From positions 62,001-126,000 of the forward strand of contig CAJQPN010000014.1 of the NCBI GenBank assembly GCA_905480195.1: 64,000 nt of DNA, written 5' to 3'. The first letter of the stretch is position 1. Every line of letters starts with the position of its first letter. The position numbers and the translations under genes are program-made. The notes below the pieces were generated by a model. It was given only the letters and a program-made list of their open reading frames with translations, searched no databases and was not told the DNA's origin. Source of the stretch: an uncultured Acidimicrobiales bacterium. GTDB lineage: Bacteria > Actinomycetota > Acidimicrobiia > Acidimicrobiales > Aldehydirespiratoraceae. This document shows, in pieces, positions 32,018 through 40,197 of the stretch.

Positions 32018-32838
32018 GCGGCGTGCTGACCCTCGTCGCCACCCCGATTGGCAACCTCGGTGACCTGTCTCCCCGGGCCAGTGAGGCGCTCGCGAGCGCC
32101 GACCTGGTCTGTTGCGAGGACACAAGACGCACCGGTTCACTGCTCAAACACGCTGGCGTGCGTGCCGCAGAACTGAAGCGGGTTGACGAGCACACGGAGT
32201 TCGACGCGATCCCCGTCGTGCTCAACCGACTTGCCGCAGGCGAACGGGTCGTGTTGGTGAGCGATGCAGGCACGCCGGGGGTCAGCGATCCTGGTGAGCG
32301 CCTCGTCGCGGCAGCGGTCGCAGCCGGACACGAGGTCACGACGGTTCCGGGCCCAGTGGCCGCGATCGCCGCCCTGGTGGCTTCGGGGCTCCCCACCGGC
32401 CGATTCGTCTTCGAAGGGTTCCTCGCTCGCAGGGGCCGGCTCCGAGATGACCAAGTCGAGGCGATTGCAGCGGAACGTCGCACTGTCATCTTGTATGAAT
32501 CACCGAAACGAGTGGCCGCCACCCTGGCACTGCTCGCCGAGCACTGCGGCGCCGACCGCCGAGCTGTCGTCGCTCGCGAGCTCACCAAGCTTCACGAGGA
32601 ACTCCGGCGCGGAACGCTCGCGGAGTTGGCCGAGTGGGCTGGTGACGGCGTAAAGGGTGAGGTCGTGGTGGTTATCGATGGTGCGCCCGGTCCAGGAGAA
32701 CTCGACGATGCGCAGATCGTCGACCGCCTCTCTGCTGCACTCTCGGAAGGTGTCAGTCGGCGCGAGGCGATCGACACCGTAGTGGCTGAGACCGGAGCGA
32801 AGAAGCGGAGGGTCTACGACCTCGCATTGGAGCTCTGA
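32014..32838 (+). CDS. rsmI: 16S rRNA (cytidine-1402 2'-O)-methyltransferase
   Basis: Methylates the ribose of C1402 in the decoding centre of 16S rRNA. The 274-residue product begins GVLTLVATPIGNLGDLSPRA, and CCEDTRRTGSLLKH and LVSDAGTPGVSDPG are the SAM-binding loops of the tetrapyrrole-methylase fold. ESPKRVAATLALLAEHCG and REAIDTVVAETGAKKRRVYD complete the family. The track start at 31918 lies within DUF192; ATG 32014 overlaps that stop. Nothing clear follows for over 400 nt. Confidence 0.95.
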   Translation: MSGVLTLVATPIGNLGDLSPRASEALASADLVCCEDTRRTGSLLKHAGVRAAELKRVDEHTEFDAIPVVLNRLAAGERVVLVSDAGTPGVSDPGERLVAAAVAAGHEVTTVPGPVAAIAALVASGLPTGRFVFEGFLARRGRLRDDQVEAIAAERRTVILYESPKRVAATLALLAEHCGADRRAVVARELTKLHEELRRGTLAELAEWAGDGVKGEVVVVIDGAPGPGELDDAQIVDRLSAALSEGVSRREAIDTVVAETGAKKRRVYDLALEL

Positions 32839-32969
32839 TGCAGTCCTCCGTGAACGAGCGGTGGAAGCTCGAAGAATCTGCAGGTCCTGTCCCCGCCGAC
32901 GGCGTCGAGGTCGACGTTCAGGCAACGTCTGGAGGCTCCGTGCTCCTCGTCTTTCTCGCGAGGCCTTGA
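32838..32969 (+). CDS. Possible 43-residue ORF after rsmI (doubtful)
   Basis: Its ATG overlaps the rsmI stop as TGATG and it runs 43 codons (MQSSVNERWKLEESAG...). Third-position GC is high, as in real genes here, but no family is recognised and the length is within chance. It could be a coupled small protein or the remnant of a lost gene. Confidence 0.22.
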   Translation: MQSSVNERWKLEESAGPVPADGVEVDVQATSGGSVLLVFLARP

Positions 32970-33220
32970 CTCGGCTGAAGATGACTCCGGCGGGGTTTGG
33001 TTCTTGGACTCTCGAGTTGTGGCCCTGGTTGGTCGGGCCAGGCAGTTCCGTGTGCAGTCGTTCGAGTTCCCCGGGCGGGCGATGACACCCTTCGGTCACG
33101 AGATCGTCACTGCGAAGGAAGTGACCGCCGAGGATGTGAGCCCGATTTTCGGTTCCGTTCGGGAGTCCATGATTAGGGTAGTCATGCTGTCTTTTCTCGT
33201 GAATACCCCTAGCTTTCGGC
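32970..33220. other. Apparently non-coding stretch in the only gap over 300 nt
   Basis: Between rsmI (ending 32838) and the cupin gene (starting 33294) there is no convincing gene beyond the doubtful 43-codon ORF. Long track ORFs on the minus strand here are arginine-rich shadows. The last part holds the cupin promoter and a 17-bp tandem repeat. A decayed gene is possible but cannot be shown. Confidence 0.5.
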
Positions 33221-33254
33221 CGCGATGACAAGGTTTTCGCGATGACAAGGTTTT
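33221..33254 (+). repeat. Exact 17-bp tandem repeat upstream of the cupin gene
   Basis: CGCGATGACAAGGTTTT occurs twice head to tail without a mismatch. The second copy contains ATGACA, which is at -35 distance (17 nt) from TGTAAA at 33265-33270. Confidence 0.85.
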
Positions 33255-33270
33255 GTTGTTCGACTGTAAA
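33242..33270 (+). promoter_or_regulatory. Candidate promoter of the cupin gene
   Basis: ATGACA (33242-33247), 17-nt spacer, TGTAAA (33265-33270). A leader of about 17 nt with GGAG 5 nt before the ATG follows. The -35 box lies in the second copy of the tandem repeat. Confidence 0.4.
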
Positions 33271-33293
33271 GAAATCAGTGAATTGGAGTCGTT

Positions 33294-33677
33294 ATGTCTG
33301 ATTACACGTCCAGCTTCTGTTTGTCGCGCGGGAAGGACGCGCACTTCGAACCCATGCACGGATACCGAGACTGGTTGAAGATCCGGGATCTCGGTCTCAG
33401 TGGCGCGACTGATGGCAAGTACGACGCTTGGGTGACTCGTGCGAACGACATGGGTGGGAGCACGGGTCGCCACTACCACAACTACGACTTCCAGATCATG
33501 TACGTGACCCGCGGCTGGGTGAAGATGTACTACGAGGGACAAGGGGAAATGCTTCTCGAGGCGGGAGACTTCGTCTTTCACCCGCCTCAGCATGTTCACG
33601 ATTTCATGGATTACTCCGAGGACATCGAGATCTTTGAACTCGCCTCACCTGCCGACCACAGCTCGATCGACCTGTAG
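33294..33677 (+). CDS. Small cupin-domain protein
   Basis: A 127-residue single-domain cupin. Motif 1 is recognisable in GRHYHNYDFQIMYVTRGWVKMYY (His-x-His with the later Gln/Glu position) and motif 2 in GDFVFHPPQHVHDF (PPxxxH with two His), so a metal site is likely. The function is unknown; it may be a ligand-binding or isomerase-type cupin. GGAG 5 nt before the ATG makes this one of the few genes here with a clear Shine-Dalgarno. It stands alone, with a 17-bp tandem repeat in its promoter. Confidence 0.78.
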   Translation: MSDYTSSFCLSRGKDAHFEPMHGYRDWLKIRDLGLSGATDGKYDAWVTRANDMGGSTGRHYHNYDFQIMYVTRGWVKMYYEGQGEMLLEAGDFVFHPPQHVHDFMDYSEDIEIFELASPADHSSIDL

Positions 33678-33857
33678 CGCTGGGGCTGGGGCCAACCCCG
33701 ATGACCTGGCCCTTCGTTCCTGGCGTAAAGAATTTCGTGACCGAAAAGTTTGAGCCTTGCGGGTGGACAGACGAGATCTTGGCCGTAGCCCACGGGTCGG
33801 ATCCTTGTTGTTGCGCCGGGTGTGTGGACCCAGGAACGTGGTGTCACACCTGCTCCG

Positions 33858-33863
33858 TACCAT
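33858..33863 (+). promoter_or_regulatory. Leaderless -10 element of rmuC
   Basis: TACCAT, 7 nt before GTG 33871, no Shine-Dalgarno. It decides the start inside a longer ORF. Confidence 0.45.
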
Positions 33864-33870
33864 CCGCGGT

Positions 33871-35193
33871 GTGGACCCTGTGATCGTGATCCCCCTCCTT
33901 CTCACCCTCCTCCTCGTAGCGGGCATCGGTGTCGGTACCGGCCTGTGGTTCGCTCGCGCACGGCGGGGGTTCGAGGCTGCAACTGTCGACCGGCTCGCCG
34001 CTGAGTTGTCCGCCCGCCAGCAGGCGCAGGTTGACGGTGTTGTCGAGCGAGTGGTGGCTGTTGCAGGCGAGAGCTTCGACAGCCGTCTGCAGACGGGGGC
34101 AGCCGAACTCGACCTACGCCGCGAAGCGATCGAGCAGCGGCTCGAGCATGCCTTTACGGCCATGGTCGACAAGGTCGAGTCGGTGGACAAGCTCGTTGCT
34201 GAAAAGGTCGGCGGCATGTCCGACACCGTCGGCGAGCGGGTTGGTGGCATGTCGAAGCAGATGGGTCAGCAGGTACAGGTGATGAACTGCGAACTCACCC
34301 AACTGCGGTCCCTCGTCGCTCAACTGCAGAAGGAGCGCGCCCAGCAGCACGGACAGTTCGTCGAGTCGCTTGAGGCGGCGACACGTCAGCAGAAGGTGTT
34401 GGCCGAGACCACCGGACACCTACGCGATGCGCTGGCGAGTCCGCAGACCCGCGGTCAGTGGGGTGAGCGTATGGCCGAGGACGTCCTGCGATCTGCCGGC
34501 ATGCGCGAGGGCGTCAACTATCGAAAGCAGCAGATGATCAAGGGCGGCACCAAGCCTGACTTCACCTTCCTGTTGCCCGACGACAACCAGCTCCACATGG
34601 ACGTGAAGTTCCCGGTCACCAACTATCTCCGATATCTCGAGGCGTCCTCGGCTTCGGAAGCTGCCGAGTTGCGCGAACGCTTTCTTCGCGACGTTCGTGA
34701 TCGGGTCAAGGAACTCGATGGCCGCGGTTACGCCGCCGGCGACTCCACCGTCGGTTACCTACTGCTGTTCATTCCGAACGAGAGCGTCTACGGCTTCATC
34801 CACGAAAACGACTCGACGCTGCTCGACGACGCGCTTGCACAGCGGGTCGTGCTGTGTTCACCGACCACGCTGTTCGCAGTACTCGGTGTCATCCGGCAGG
34901 CGATGGACGCCTTCGCAGTCGAACGTGCCAGCGAAGAGATCCTGCAGTGTCTCGGCGGATTCGGCGAGCAGTGGCGAAAGTTCTCCGAGCAGATTGACAG
35001 GGTCGACCGTCACCTCGACACCCTCACCCGCAGCTTTGGTGAGCTGTCCGGCACCCGCCGCCGCCAGCTCGAACGGCAACTTGATCGCATCGACGATGTG
35101 CGATCCCGCAACGGGGTCGGCGATGAATCTTCGGTCCTCGGCGAAACGTCGCTCCCCGCACTACGAGAGGTGGCCGACCGCAGCGCTGGCTAG
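33871..35193 (+). CDS. rmuC: RmuC-family DNA recombination protein
   Basis: RmuC proteins carry a PD-(D/E)XK-like nuclease core and limit inversions at short repeats. From GTG 33871 the product has 440 residues: an N-terminal membrane helix (VIVIPLLLTLLLVAGIGVGTGLWF), a long coiled coil (residues 35-180 or so) and the conserved core from GQWGERMAEDVLRSAGMREGVNY through KPDFTFLLPDD and MDVKFPVTNYLRYLE (catalytic Asp/Lys). The TACCAT box 7 nt upstream supports this GTG over the track start at 33757. metG follows after 21 nt. Confidence 0.9.
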   Translation: MDPVIVIPLLLTLLLVAGIGVGTGLWFARARRGFEAATVDRLAAELSARQQAQVDGVVERVVAVAGESFDSRLQTGAAELDLRREAIEQRLEHAFTAMVDKVESVDKLVAEKVGGMSDTVGERVGGMSKQMGQQVQVMNCELTQLRSLVAQLQKERAQQHGQFVESLEAATRQQKVLAETTGHLRDALASPQTRGQWGERMAEDVLRSAGMREGVNYRKQQMIKGGTKPDFTFLLPDDNQLHMDVKFPVTNYLRYLEASSASEAAELRERFLRDVRDRVKELDGRGYAAGDSTVGYLLLFIPNESVYGFIHENDSTLLDDALAQRVVLCSPTTLFAVLGVIRQAMDAFAVERASEEILQCLGGFGEQWRKFSEQIDRVDRHLDTLTRSFGELSGTRRRQLERQLDRIDDVRSRNGVGDESSVLGETSLPALREVADRSAG

Positions 35194-35214
35194 CCACCGG
35201 TAACCTCAGCACCA

Positions 35215-36864
35215 ATGAGCACCCCCGTACTCGTCGCTGTTGCGTGGCCCTATGCCTCAGGGTCTCGTCATCTTGGGCACATCTCTGGCGCGTACCTTCC
35301 TGCCGATGTGTTCGCTCGCCACCAGCGTCTGGTGGGAAACGACGTCTTGATGGTCAGCGGCTCCGACGTGCACGGAACTCCGATCACGGTTCGCGCCGAC
35401 GATGAGGGTGTCACCCCCCAAGACATCGCCGACCGGTATCACCACGAGTTCCTCCGCCAGTGGGATGCGCTCGGCATCAGCTGGGACAACTACACAACGA
35501 CTGGTACGCCTCATCACGCACGGGTCACGCAGGAAATGTTTCTCGAGCAACTCCAAAGCGGGCACATCGACAAGCGCACCAGTGAACAGTTCTACGATCC
35601 GGACGCCGGGCGATTCCTGCCCGACCGCTATATCGAGGGCACGTGCCCACATTGTTCCTATGAGGACGCTCGTGGCGACCAGTGTGACAATTGTGGCCGC
35701 ACGCTCGATCCCACCGATCTGATCGAGCCCCGATCGAAGCTCTCACGAGCCACTCCGGTGCTCCGCGAGACCGAGCACTTCTACTTTCGCTACTCCGATT
35801 TCACCGACGAGATCAGTGCCTACCTCGGTTCCAAATCCGACTGGCGTCCGCACGTACTGAATTTCGTGCGGAGCTGGGTCGATGAAGAGGGCCTGCTCGA
35901 CCGAGCGATCACCCGCGATCTCGACTGGGGGGTCGAGCTCCCGGTCGACGACCTCGGTCCCGGCAAGCGCATCTACGTCTGGTACGACGCAGTGATTGGT
36001 TATCTGTCGGCCAGCCAGGAATGGGCGAGCAACACCGCCGACGTCGACCAGTGGCGAAACTGGTGGTACAACCCCGATAGCCGCCACGTGTACTTCATCG
36101 GCAAGGACAACATTCCGTTCCACTGCCTGTTCTGGCCGGCGCAACTGCTTGGTTACGACCGCGACATCCATTTGCCCGACGACGTGCCGGCCAATCAGTA
36201 CGTAACGTTCAAGGGTGGCAAGGCTTCGGCGAGTCGGGGCATTGGCCTCACTATCGATCAAGGGCTCGAACTGTTCCAGGTCGACGGCTTGCGCTACGCC
36301 CTGGCGGCGAGTCTTCCCGAACAGGCCGACACCGACATCTCGATAGAAGAAATCGCCCGGCGGATCAATGAAGAACTCGTGGCGACATGGGGCAACCTCG
36401 TCAATCGAGTGTTGTCGATGATCAACAAGAACTTCGGCGAGCAGCCGCCAGTCGAGGGCCGAACCGCTGACGACGACGCGGTGCTCGCTGCGGTCGATCG
36501 TGCGCTTGACACTGCGAACGACCACATTGCCAAGGTTGAACTTCGGGCTGGCCTTCGGGCAGCGATGGATGCTGCCCAAGCCGTGAACGCCTATCTGAAC
36601 GCCACCGAGCCGTGGAAGGTCGTGAAAGACGATCGGGCGCGCGGTGGCGTTGTGCTCGGTACAGCGCTCGACGCCATCAACGGTGCTCGCGTGGCGTTCG
36701 CTCCGTACTTGCCGTTCAGCGCAGCTGCGCTCGACGAGTTGCTCGGGCCGGTGACTGCGTGGGAGCGGATGCCGGTGCCGACTGGAACCGTGATCGAAAA
36801 GCCGACACCGCTGTTCACCAAGGTCGACCTCGACACCCTGCTGGCCGATGATGGCAGCCACTGA
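35215..36864 (+). CDS. metG: Methionyl-tRNA synthetase with altered KMSKS motif
   Basis: Charges tRNA-Met. The 549-residue enzyme has the HIGH-type motif AWPYASGSRHLGHISGAYLP, a zinc knuckle with four Cys (TCPHCSYEDARGDQCDNCG) and the anticodon-binding helices after about residue 390. The KMSKS loop reads FKGGKASASRGIG: the first Lys is kept but Met and the second Lys are both Ala (KASAS). Some actinobacterial MetRS also deviate here (KFSSS), so it is probably functional. It begins the metG-tatD-rpf-rsmA-ispE block. A TAACCT box lies 8 nt upstream. Confidence 0.95.
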   Translation: MSTPVLVAVAWPYASGSRHLGHISGAYLPADVFARHQRLVGNDVLMVSGSDVHGTPITVRADDEGVTPQDIADRYHHEFLRQWDALGISWDNYTTTGTPHHARVTQEMFLEQLQSGHIDKRTSEQFYDPDAGRFLPDRYIEGTCPHCSYEDARGDQCDNCGRTLDPTDLIEPRSKLSRATPVLRETEHFYFRYSDFTDEISAYLGSKSDWRPHVLNFVRSWVDEEGLLDRAITRDLDWGVELPVDDLGPGKRIYVWYDAVIGYLSASQEWASNTADVDQWRNWWYNPDSRHVYFIGKDNIPFHCLFWPAQLLGYDRDIHLPDDVPANQYVTFKGGKASASRGIGLTIDQGLELFQVDGLRYALAASLPEQADTDISIEEIARRINEELVATWGNLVNRVLSMINKNFGEQPPVEGRTADDDAVLAAVDRALDTANDHIAKVELRAGLRAAMDAAQAVNAYLNATEPWKVVKDDRARGGVVLGTALDAINGARVAFAPYLPFSAAALDELLGPVTAWERMPVPTGTVIEKPTPLFTKVDLDTLLADDGSH

Positions 36865-37660
36865 GTCGGAGATCTCGGTGCGCTGGATCGATCAGCACTG
36901 TCACCTCGAATCCGGCGCGAGCGGTGCAGAGCAGGTTGCACTCGCCAATGAAGCAGGCGTTGACCGTATGGTCACGGTCGGATGTCATCTCGAGCAGTCG
37001 CAGCAGATGGCGGCGATTGCAGCCGAACATGACGGGGTCTACGCGACCGCCGGGGTGCACCCTCACGACTCGAAGCAAGGGCTCGCCGGTATCGAGGATC
37101 TGCTTCAGCTGCCGCAGGTGGTCGCAGTCGGGGAGGCCGGCCTCGATTTCCACTACGACCATTCGCCGCGCTCGACCCAACGTACGGTGTTCGCAGCGCA
37201 GATCCAGATGGCGCATCGTCATCGCCTGCCGCTCGTGATCCACTCTCGTTCGGCTTGGGACGAAACGTTCGAGATCCTCGATTACGAGGGCGTGCCCGAG
37301 CGCACCGTGTTCCACTGCTTCACCGGTGGCCCCGATGAAGCACGCGAGGCGCTCGCCAGGGACTGTCTGGTTTCGTTTAGCGGCATCGTTACCTTCCCGA
37401 GTGGTCAAGATTTGCGTGAAGCAGCTGCGATTTGTCCACTCGACCGGTTGCTGATCGAGACCGATTCACCGTATCTGTCGCCGGTTCCACACCGAGGAAA
37501 ACCGAATCGGCCCGCACTCGTCCCGCTGGTGGGGGAGAAGATCGCCGAGGTGAAGGACGTGCCGGTTGAAGACGTCGCCGCTGCGACATGGGTCACCGCA
37601 GCCTCGTTCTACGATCTTGATGCGGTTGACCTTGCCAAGGCGGAGTCAATGGCTGACTGA
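36848..37660 (+). CDS. tatD: TatD-family metal-dependent DNase/hydrolase
   Basis: A TIM-barrel hydrolase of 270 residues with DNA exonuclease activity in studied members. Metal ligands: HxH in WIDQHCHLES, Glu in VAVGEAGLDFHYD, His in LPLVIHSRSAWDE, His in VFHCFTGG and Asp in LLIETDSPYLSP. The start overlaps the metG end by 17 nt, indicating co-transcription. The metG-tatD-rpf-rsmA order matches that in mycobacteria. Confidence 0.94.
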   Translation: MMAATESEISVRWIDQHCHLESGASGAEQVALANEAGVDRMVTVGCHLEQSQQMAAIAAEHDGVYATAGVHPHDSKQGLAGIEDLLQLPQVVAVGEAGLDFHYDHSPRSTQRTVFAAQIQMAHRHRLPLVIHSRSAWDETFEILDYEGVPERTVFHCFTGGPDEAREALARDCLVSFSGIVTFPSGQDLREAAAICPLDRLLIETDSPYLSPVPHRGKPNRPALVPLVGEKIAEVKDVPVEDVAAATWVTAASFYDLDAVDLAKAESMAD

Positions 37661-37705
37661 GGAGTGCGGACCTGCGCCGTTGACCAGGAGGCGCATCTCG
37701 CAACA

Positions 37706-37734
37706 TTGCGTTTGTGTTACGGCAGCCGTAGCGT
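37706..37734 (+). promoter_or_regulatory. Leaderless promoter of the rpf gene
   Basis: TTGCGT (37706-37711), 17-nt spacer, TAGCGT (37729-37734), 6 nt before ATG 37741, no Shine-Dalgarno. Confidence 0.55.
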
Positions 37735-37740
37735 TCATCC

Positions 37741-38403
37741 ATGGGCCGAGACGGGTGGCGCGTACGCGTCGGGTTGCGGGTGGCTGCGGTGGTTGCTGTT
37801 TCGGCGGTTCTGGCTGTTCCCGCCGCAGGCCAGTCGACCATCGTGCTCGACATCGACGTCGCCAGCTTCAGCGAACGCGCTGCGGCGTGGTCAGCGGCGA
37901 GCAAGGAACGACGAGCAGCCGATCTCGCTCGCGCCATAGAGCTCGGTCGGCAGGCCGCCGCAGCAGAAGCCGATCGACGGACGAGAGAGCAGGCCGCCGC
38001 AGGTCCCACGCTCGTGACCAGCACAACGATCCCCGCACCGACGACGACCGTCGCGGCCACCCCTACGACCGAATCCATCACCGCGGTCCTGTCCGACGCA
38101 TCGATGGCTTCACCCACAGCCATTTCGCCCTCAGGTGGGCCGAGCGCCGAACAATGGGCTTCGCTCCGAGACTGTGAGTCGGGTGGGCGTTACGACGCAG
38201 TCAGCCCCAGTGGCCAACATCGGGGGGCGTACCAGTTCTCCCAGCCGACGTGGGACTGGGTTGCGAGCTTCGCAAACCCGTCGTTGATGGGGGTCGACCC
38301 GATCGCAGCATCTGCCGAAGACCAGGACGCCCAGGCCCAGGCCCTGTTCGATCGCCAGGGTGCCGTTCCGTGGCCGCACTGCGGCATCTATCTTTCGTCG
38401 TGA
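37741..38403 (+). CDS. Secreted resuscitation-promoting factor (Rpf) domain protein
   Basis: Predicted muralytic enzyme acting in the cell wall. The 220-residue precursor has a basic N terminus and a signal peptide ending near VPAAGQS, an Ala/Glu/Arg-rich helical stretch, a Thr/Pro linker (STTIPAPTTTVAATPTT) and a C-terminal Rpf domain. That domain has WASLRDCESGGRYDAVSPSG with the catalytic Glu, GAYQFSQPTWDWV, and a final Cys (WPHCGIY) likely to pair with the DCES Cys. It is smaller than mycobacterial RpfB, with no DUF348/G5 domains, but occupies the same place between tatD and rsmA. The rsmA start overlaps its stop as GTGA. Confidence 0.9.
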   Translation: MGRDGWRVRVGLRVAAVVAVSAVLAVPAAGQSTIVLDIDVASFSERAAAWSAASKERRAADLARAIELGRQAAAAEADRRTREQAAAGPTLVTSTTIPAPTTTVAATPTTESITAVLSDASMASPTAISPSGGPSAEQWASLRDCESGGRYDAVSPSGQHRGAYQFSQPTWDWVASFANPSLMGVDPIAASAEDQDAQAQALFDRQGAVPWPHCGIYLSS

Positions 38404-39218
38404 CCCACTCCGGCGCCGATATCCGAGCCCTACTCGATCGTCACGGGCTCGCCGCTCGCAAGTCGCTCGGTCAGAACTTCGTGACCGATCCCAACACGGT
38501 TCGCAAGATTGCATCGTTGAGTGGTGTTCGGGAAGGTGACCGGGTGGTCGAGATTGGACCGGGTCTTGGGTCTTTGACGCTTGCGTTGATCGAAGCGGGT
38601 GCCCGCGTGACCGCCATCGAGATGGACGACGACCTCGTACCGATTCTGCGGGAGGTGCTCGCGGGCCACGATGTGCAGATCGTCGCAGGCGATGCCCAGC
38701 AGATCGACTGGGACGAAACCCTCGCTGCTGGCGACAGGTGGTCGCTCGTCGCAAACCTTCCGTACAACGTGGCAACGCCCATAGTTCTCGACCTACTGCG
38801 CAACGTCGCGAAGATCGAGTCGATGCTTGTGATGGTCCAGCTGGAGGTCGCCGAGCGGCTCGCTGCCAAGCCGGGCAACGCTGCCATCGGTATTCCCTCG
38901 GTGTTGGTGGCGTTTCACGGCGAGGCTCGGATCGTCGGGCGAGTCCCCCCGACAGTGTTTCACCCCCGACCTCGTGTCGAGTCGGCTCTGGTTCGGATCC
39001 AACGGCATGCGGAGCAGCCGATCGACGCCGCGTTGACCGAGATCGAACCGCTCGTGCGTGCTGCGTACAACCAACGTCGCAAAATGATCCGCAGATCACT
39101 CGGTGGACTTGTCGGTGAAGCGGCGATCATCGCTGCCGGAGTCGAACCGACGGCCCGCCCCGAGACCCTCTCGCTCGACGACTGGGCCCGCCTTGCGGCA
39201 GCCACGGCCGATGCTTAG
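38400..39218 (+). CDS. rsmA: 16S rRNA (adenine-1518/1519 N6)-dimethyltransferase
   Basis: KsgA/RsmA dimethylates two adjacent adenosines at the 3' end of 16S rRNA. The 272-residue product starts at GTG 38400, overlapping the rpf stop (GTGA). Motifs: KSLGQNFVTDPNTVRKI, SAM loop VVEIGPGLGSLTLAL, acidic TAIEMDDDLV, the catalytic NLPYNVATPIV and MVQLEVAERLAAKPG. The track start at 38250 lies inside rpf. Its stop overlaps the convergent MBL gene stop by 4 nt. Confidence 0.96.
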   Translation: MTHSGADIRALLDRHGLAARKSLGQNFVTDPNTVRKIASLSGVREGDRVVEIGPGLGSLTLALIEAGARVTAIEMDDDLVPILREVLAGHDVQIVAGDAQQIDWDETLAAGDRWSLVANLPYNVATPIVLDLLRNVAKIESMLVMVQLEVAERLAAKPGNAAIGIPSVLVAFHGEARIVGRVPPTVFHPRPRVESALVRIQRHAEQPIDAALTEIEPLVRAAYNQRRKMIRRSLGGLVGEAAIIAAGVEPTARPETLSLDDWARLAAATADA

Positions 39219-40174
39219 CGGTTGGCAGCCCAGACGTCGGCCATCTGAGCGAAAAGATCGGTGATCTCAGACTTTTCGGACACGTCATCGAACTCGCGGT
39301 AACAGCTATCGAGGATTGTGACGATCCGCTCGGCGTCGCCCCAGTTCGCGTACTTGTCGAGCGAGACGTCGGCTGCTGCGGTAGCGAGGTCCATGCCGGC
39401 GTCAAAGCAGCGGCGGGCCTCACCGTGGCAGTACTCGAAGTAGGAGCGAATCTCGGCGACCCCGGCGAGATCGGTGATCGGGCCGTGACCGGGGACGATC
39501 GTCTCCGGATCCCACGCAACGATCTGGTCGAGCGCGTTGAGGAGGTCGGGTATCGATCCGGCCCACAGGATCGGATGCCCTTCGACGAACAAGATGTCGC
39601 CGGTGTAGACGGTGGAGCGGCCTGGGACATGCACGAGGACATCACCCCCGGTGTGCGCAGGCCCGACTTCGACCAGGTTGACCGTGGTGTTGCCGATGGT
39701 CCTGGAGAGTTCGCCGGAGAAGGTCGTATCGGGATCGGGTCTGGTGATCCCGCCGAACTGGAATCGTTCGAAACAATGCAGGAAGAACTCGCCCATGACA
39801 CCCATGTCGGGGGCGGCCTCGAGCAGGCCGACCATCATCTCGGGGTTTTCGTGGGCCATCTCCTCGGCGGCGGTGACCGAACAGATGATCTCTGCGCCCT
39901 TTACGAGCTCGTTGCCGTTGCAGTGGTCGCCGTTGCTGTGGGTGTTCACGAGCGTCGTGATGTTGACGCGGGGAAGCGCAGCGGACATCGAATCGAGCAT
40001 TGCCCGGGTGAGCGGGAGGTCGAACAGGGTGTCGACGAGGAGGGCTTGATCCCCGTCGACGATCAGGCCGGCATTGCTCCAACCCCACCCACCGTCGGGT
40101 TGCATCCACGCGTAATTGTCGCCACCGAGATCGAGGAGGCCATGTTGGTACGGGCGAGTACCGAGCTGCAGCAT
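39215..40174 (-). CDS. MBL-fold metallo-hydrolase
   Basis: A metallo-beta-lactamase-fold hydrolase, 319 residues from ATG 40174. The metal motif is THSNGDHCNGN (HxxxDH; the second His of HxHxDH is Asn, as in one common subgroup). Further ligands are in VGPAHTGGDVLVHVP, YTGDILFVEGHP and PGHGPITD. The substrate is unknown. It is inserted on the opposite strand between rsmA and ispE, which are neighbours in mycobacteria. The track start 40183 is a GTG, but TACGGT lies exactly 7 nt before ATG 40174, so I prefer the shorter form. Its promoter overlaps that of ispE. Confidence 0.85.
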   Translation of the reverse strand: MLQLGTRPYQHGLLDLGGDNYAWMQPDGGWGWSNAGLIVDGDQALLVDTLFDLPLTRAMLDSMSAALPRVNITTLVNTHSNGDHCNGNELVKGAEIICSVTAAEEMAHENPEMMVGLLEAAPDMGVMGEFFLHCFERFQFGGITRPDPDTTFSGELSRTIGNTTVNLVEVGPAHTGGDVLVHVPGRSTVYTGDILFVEGHPILWAGSIPDLLNALDQIVAWDPETIVPGHGPITDLAGVAEIRSYFEYCHGEARRCFDAGMDLATAAADVSLDKYANWGDAERIVTILDSCYREFDDVSEKSEITDLFAQMADVWAANR

Positions 40175-40181
40175 GAACGGC

Positions 40182-40191
40182 ACCGTAGTCT
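40182..40191. promoter_or_regulatory. Bidirectional leaderless promoter core, MBL gene / ispE
   Basis: ACCGTAGTCT: minus-strand TACGGT (40187-40182) and plus-strand TAGTCT (40186-40191) share the central TA. The MBL ATG (40174) is 7 nt from its hexamer and the ispE GTG (40198) is 6 nt from its own. The whole intergenic region is 23 nt. Confidence 0.6.
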
Positions 40192-40197
40192 GCGGAC

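Noticed and set aside
32500-33231. A minus-strand ORF covering the rsmI end and the gap after it
   Set aside because: Overlaps rsmI antisense, is arginine-rich, and has no start signal of the kind used by real genes here.
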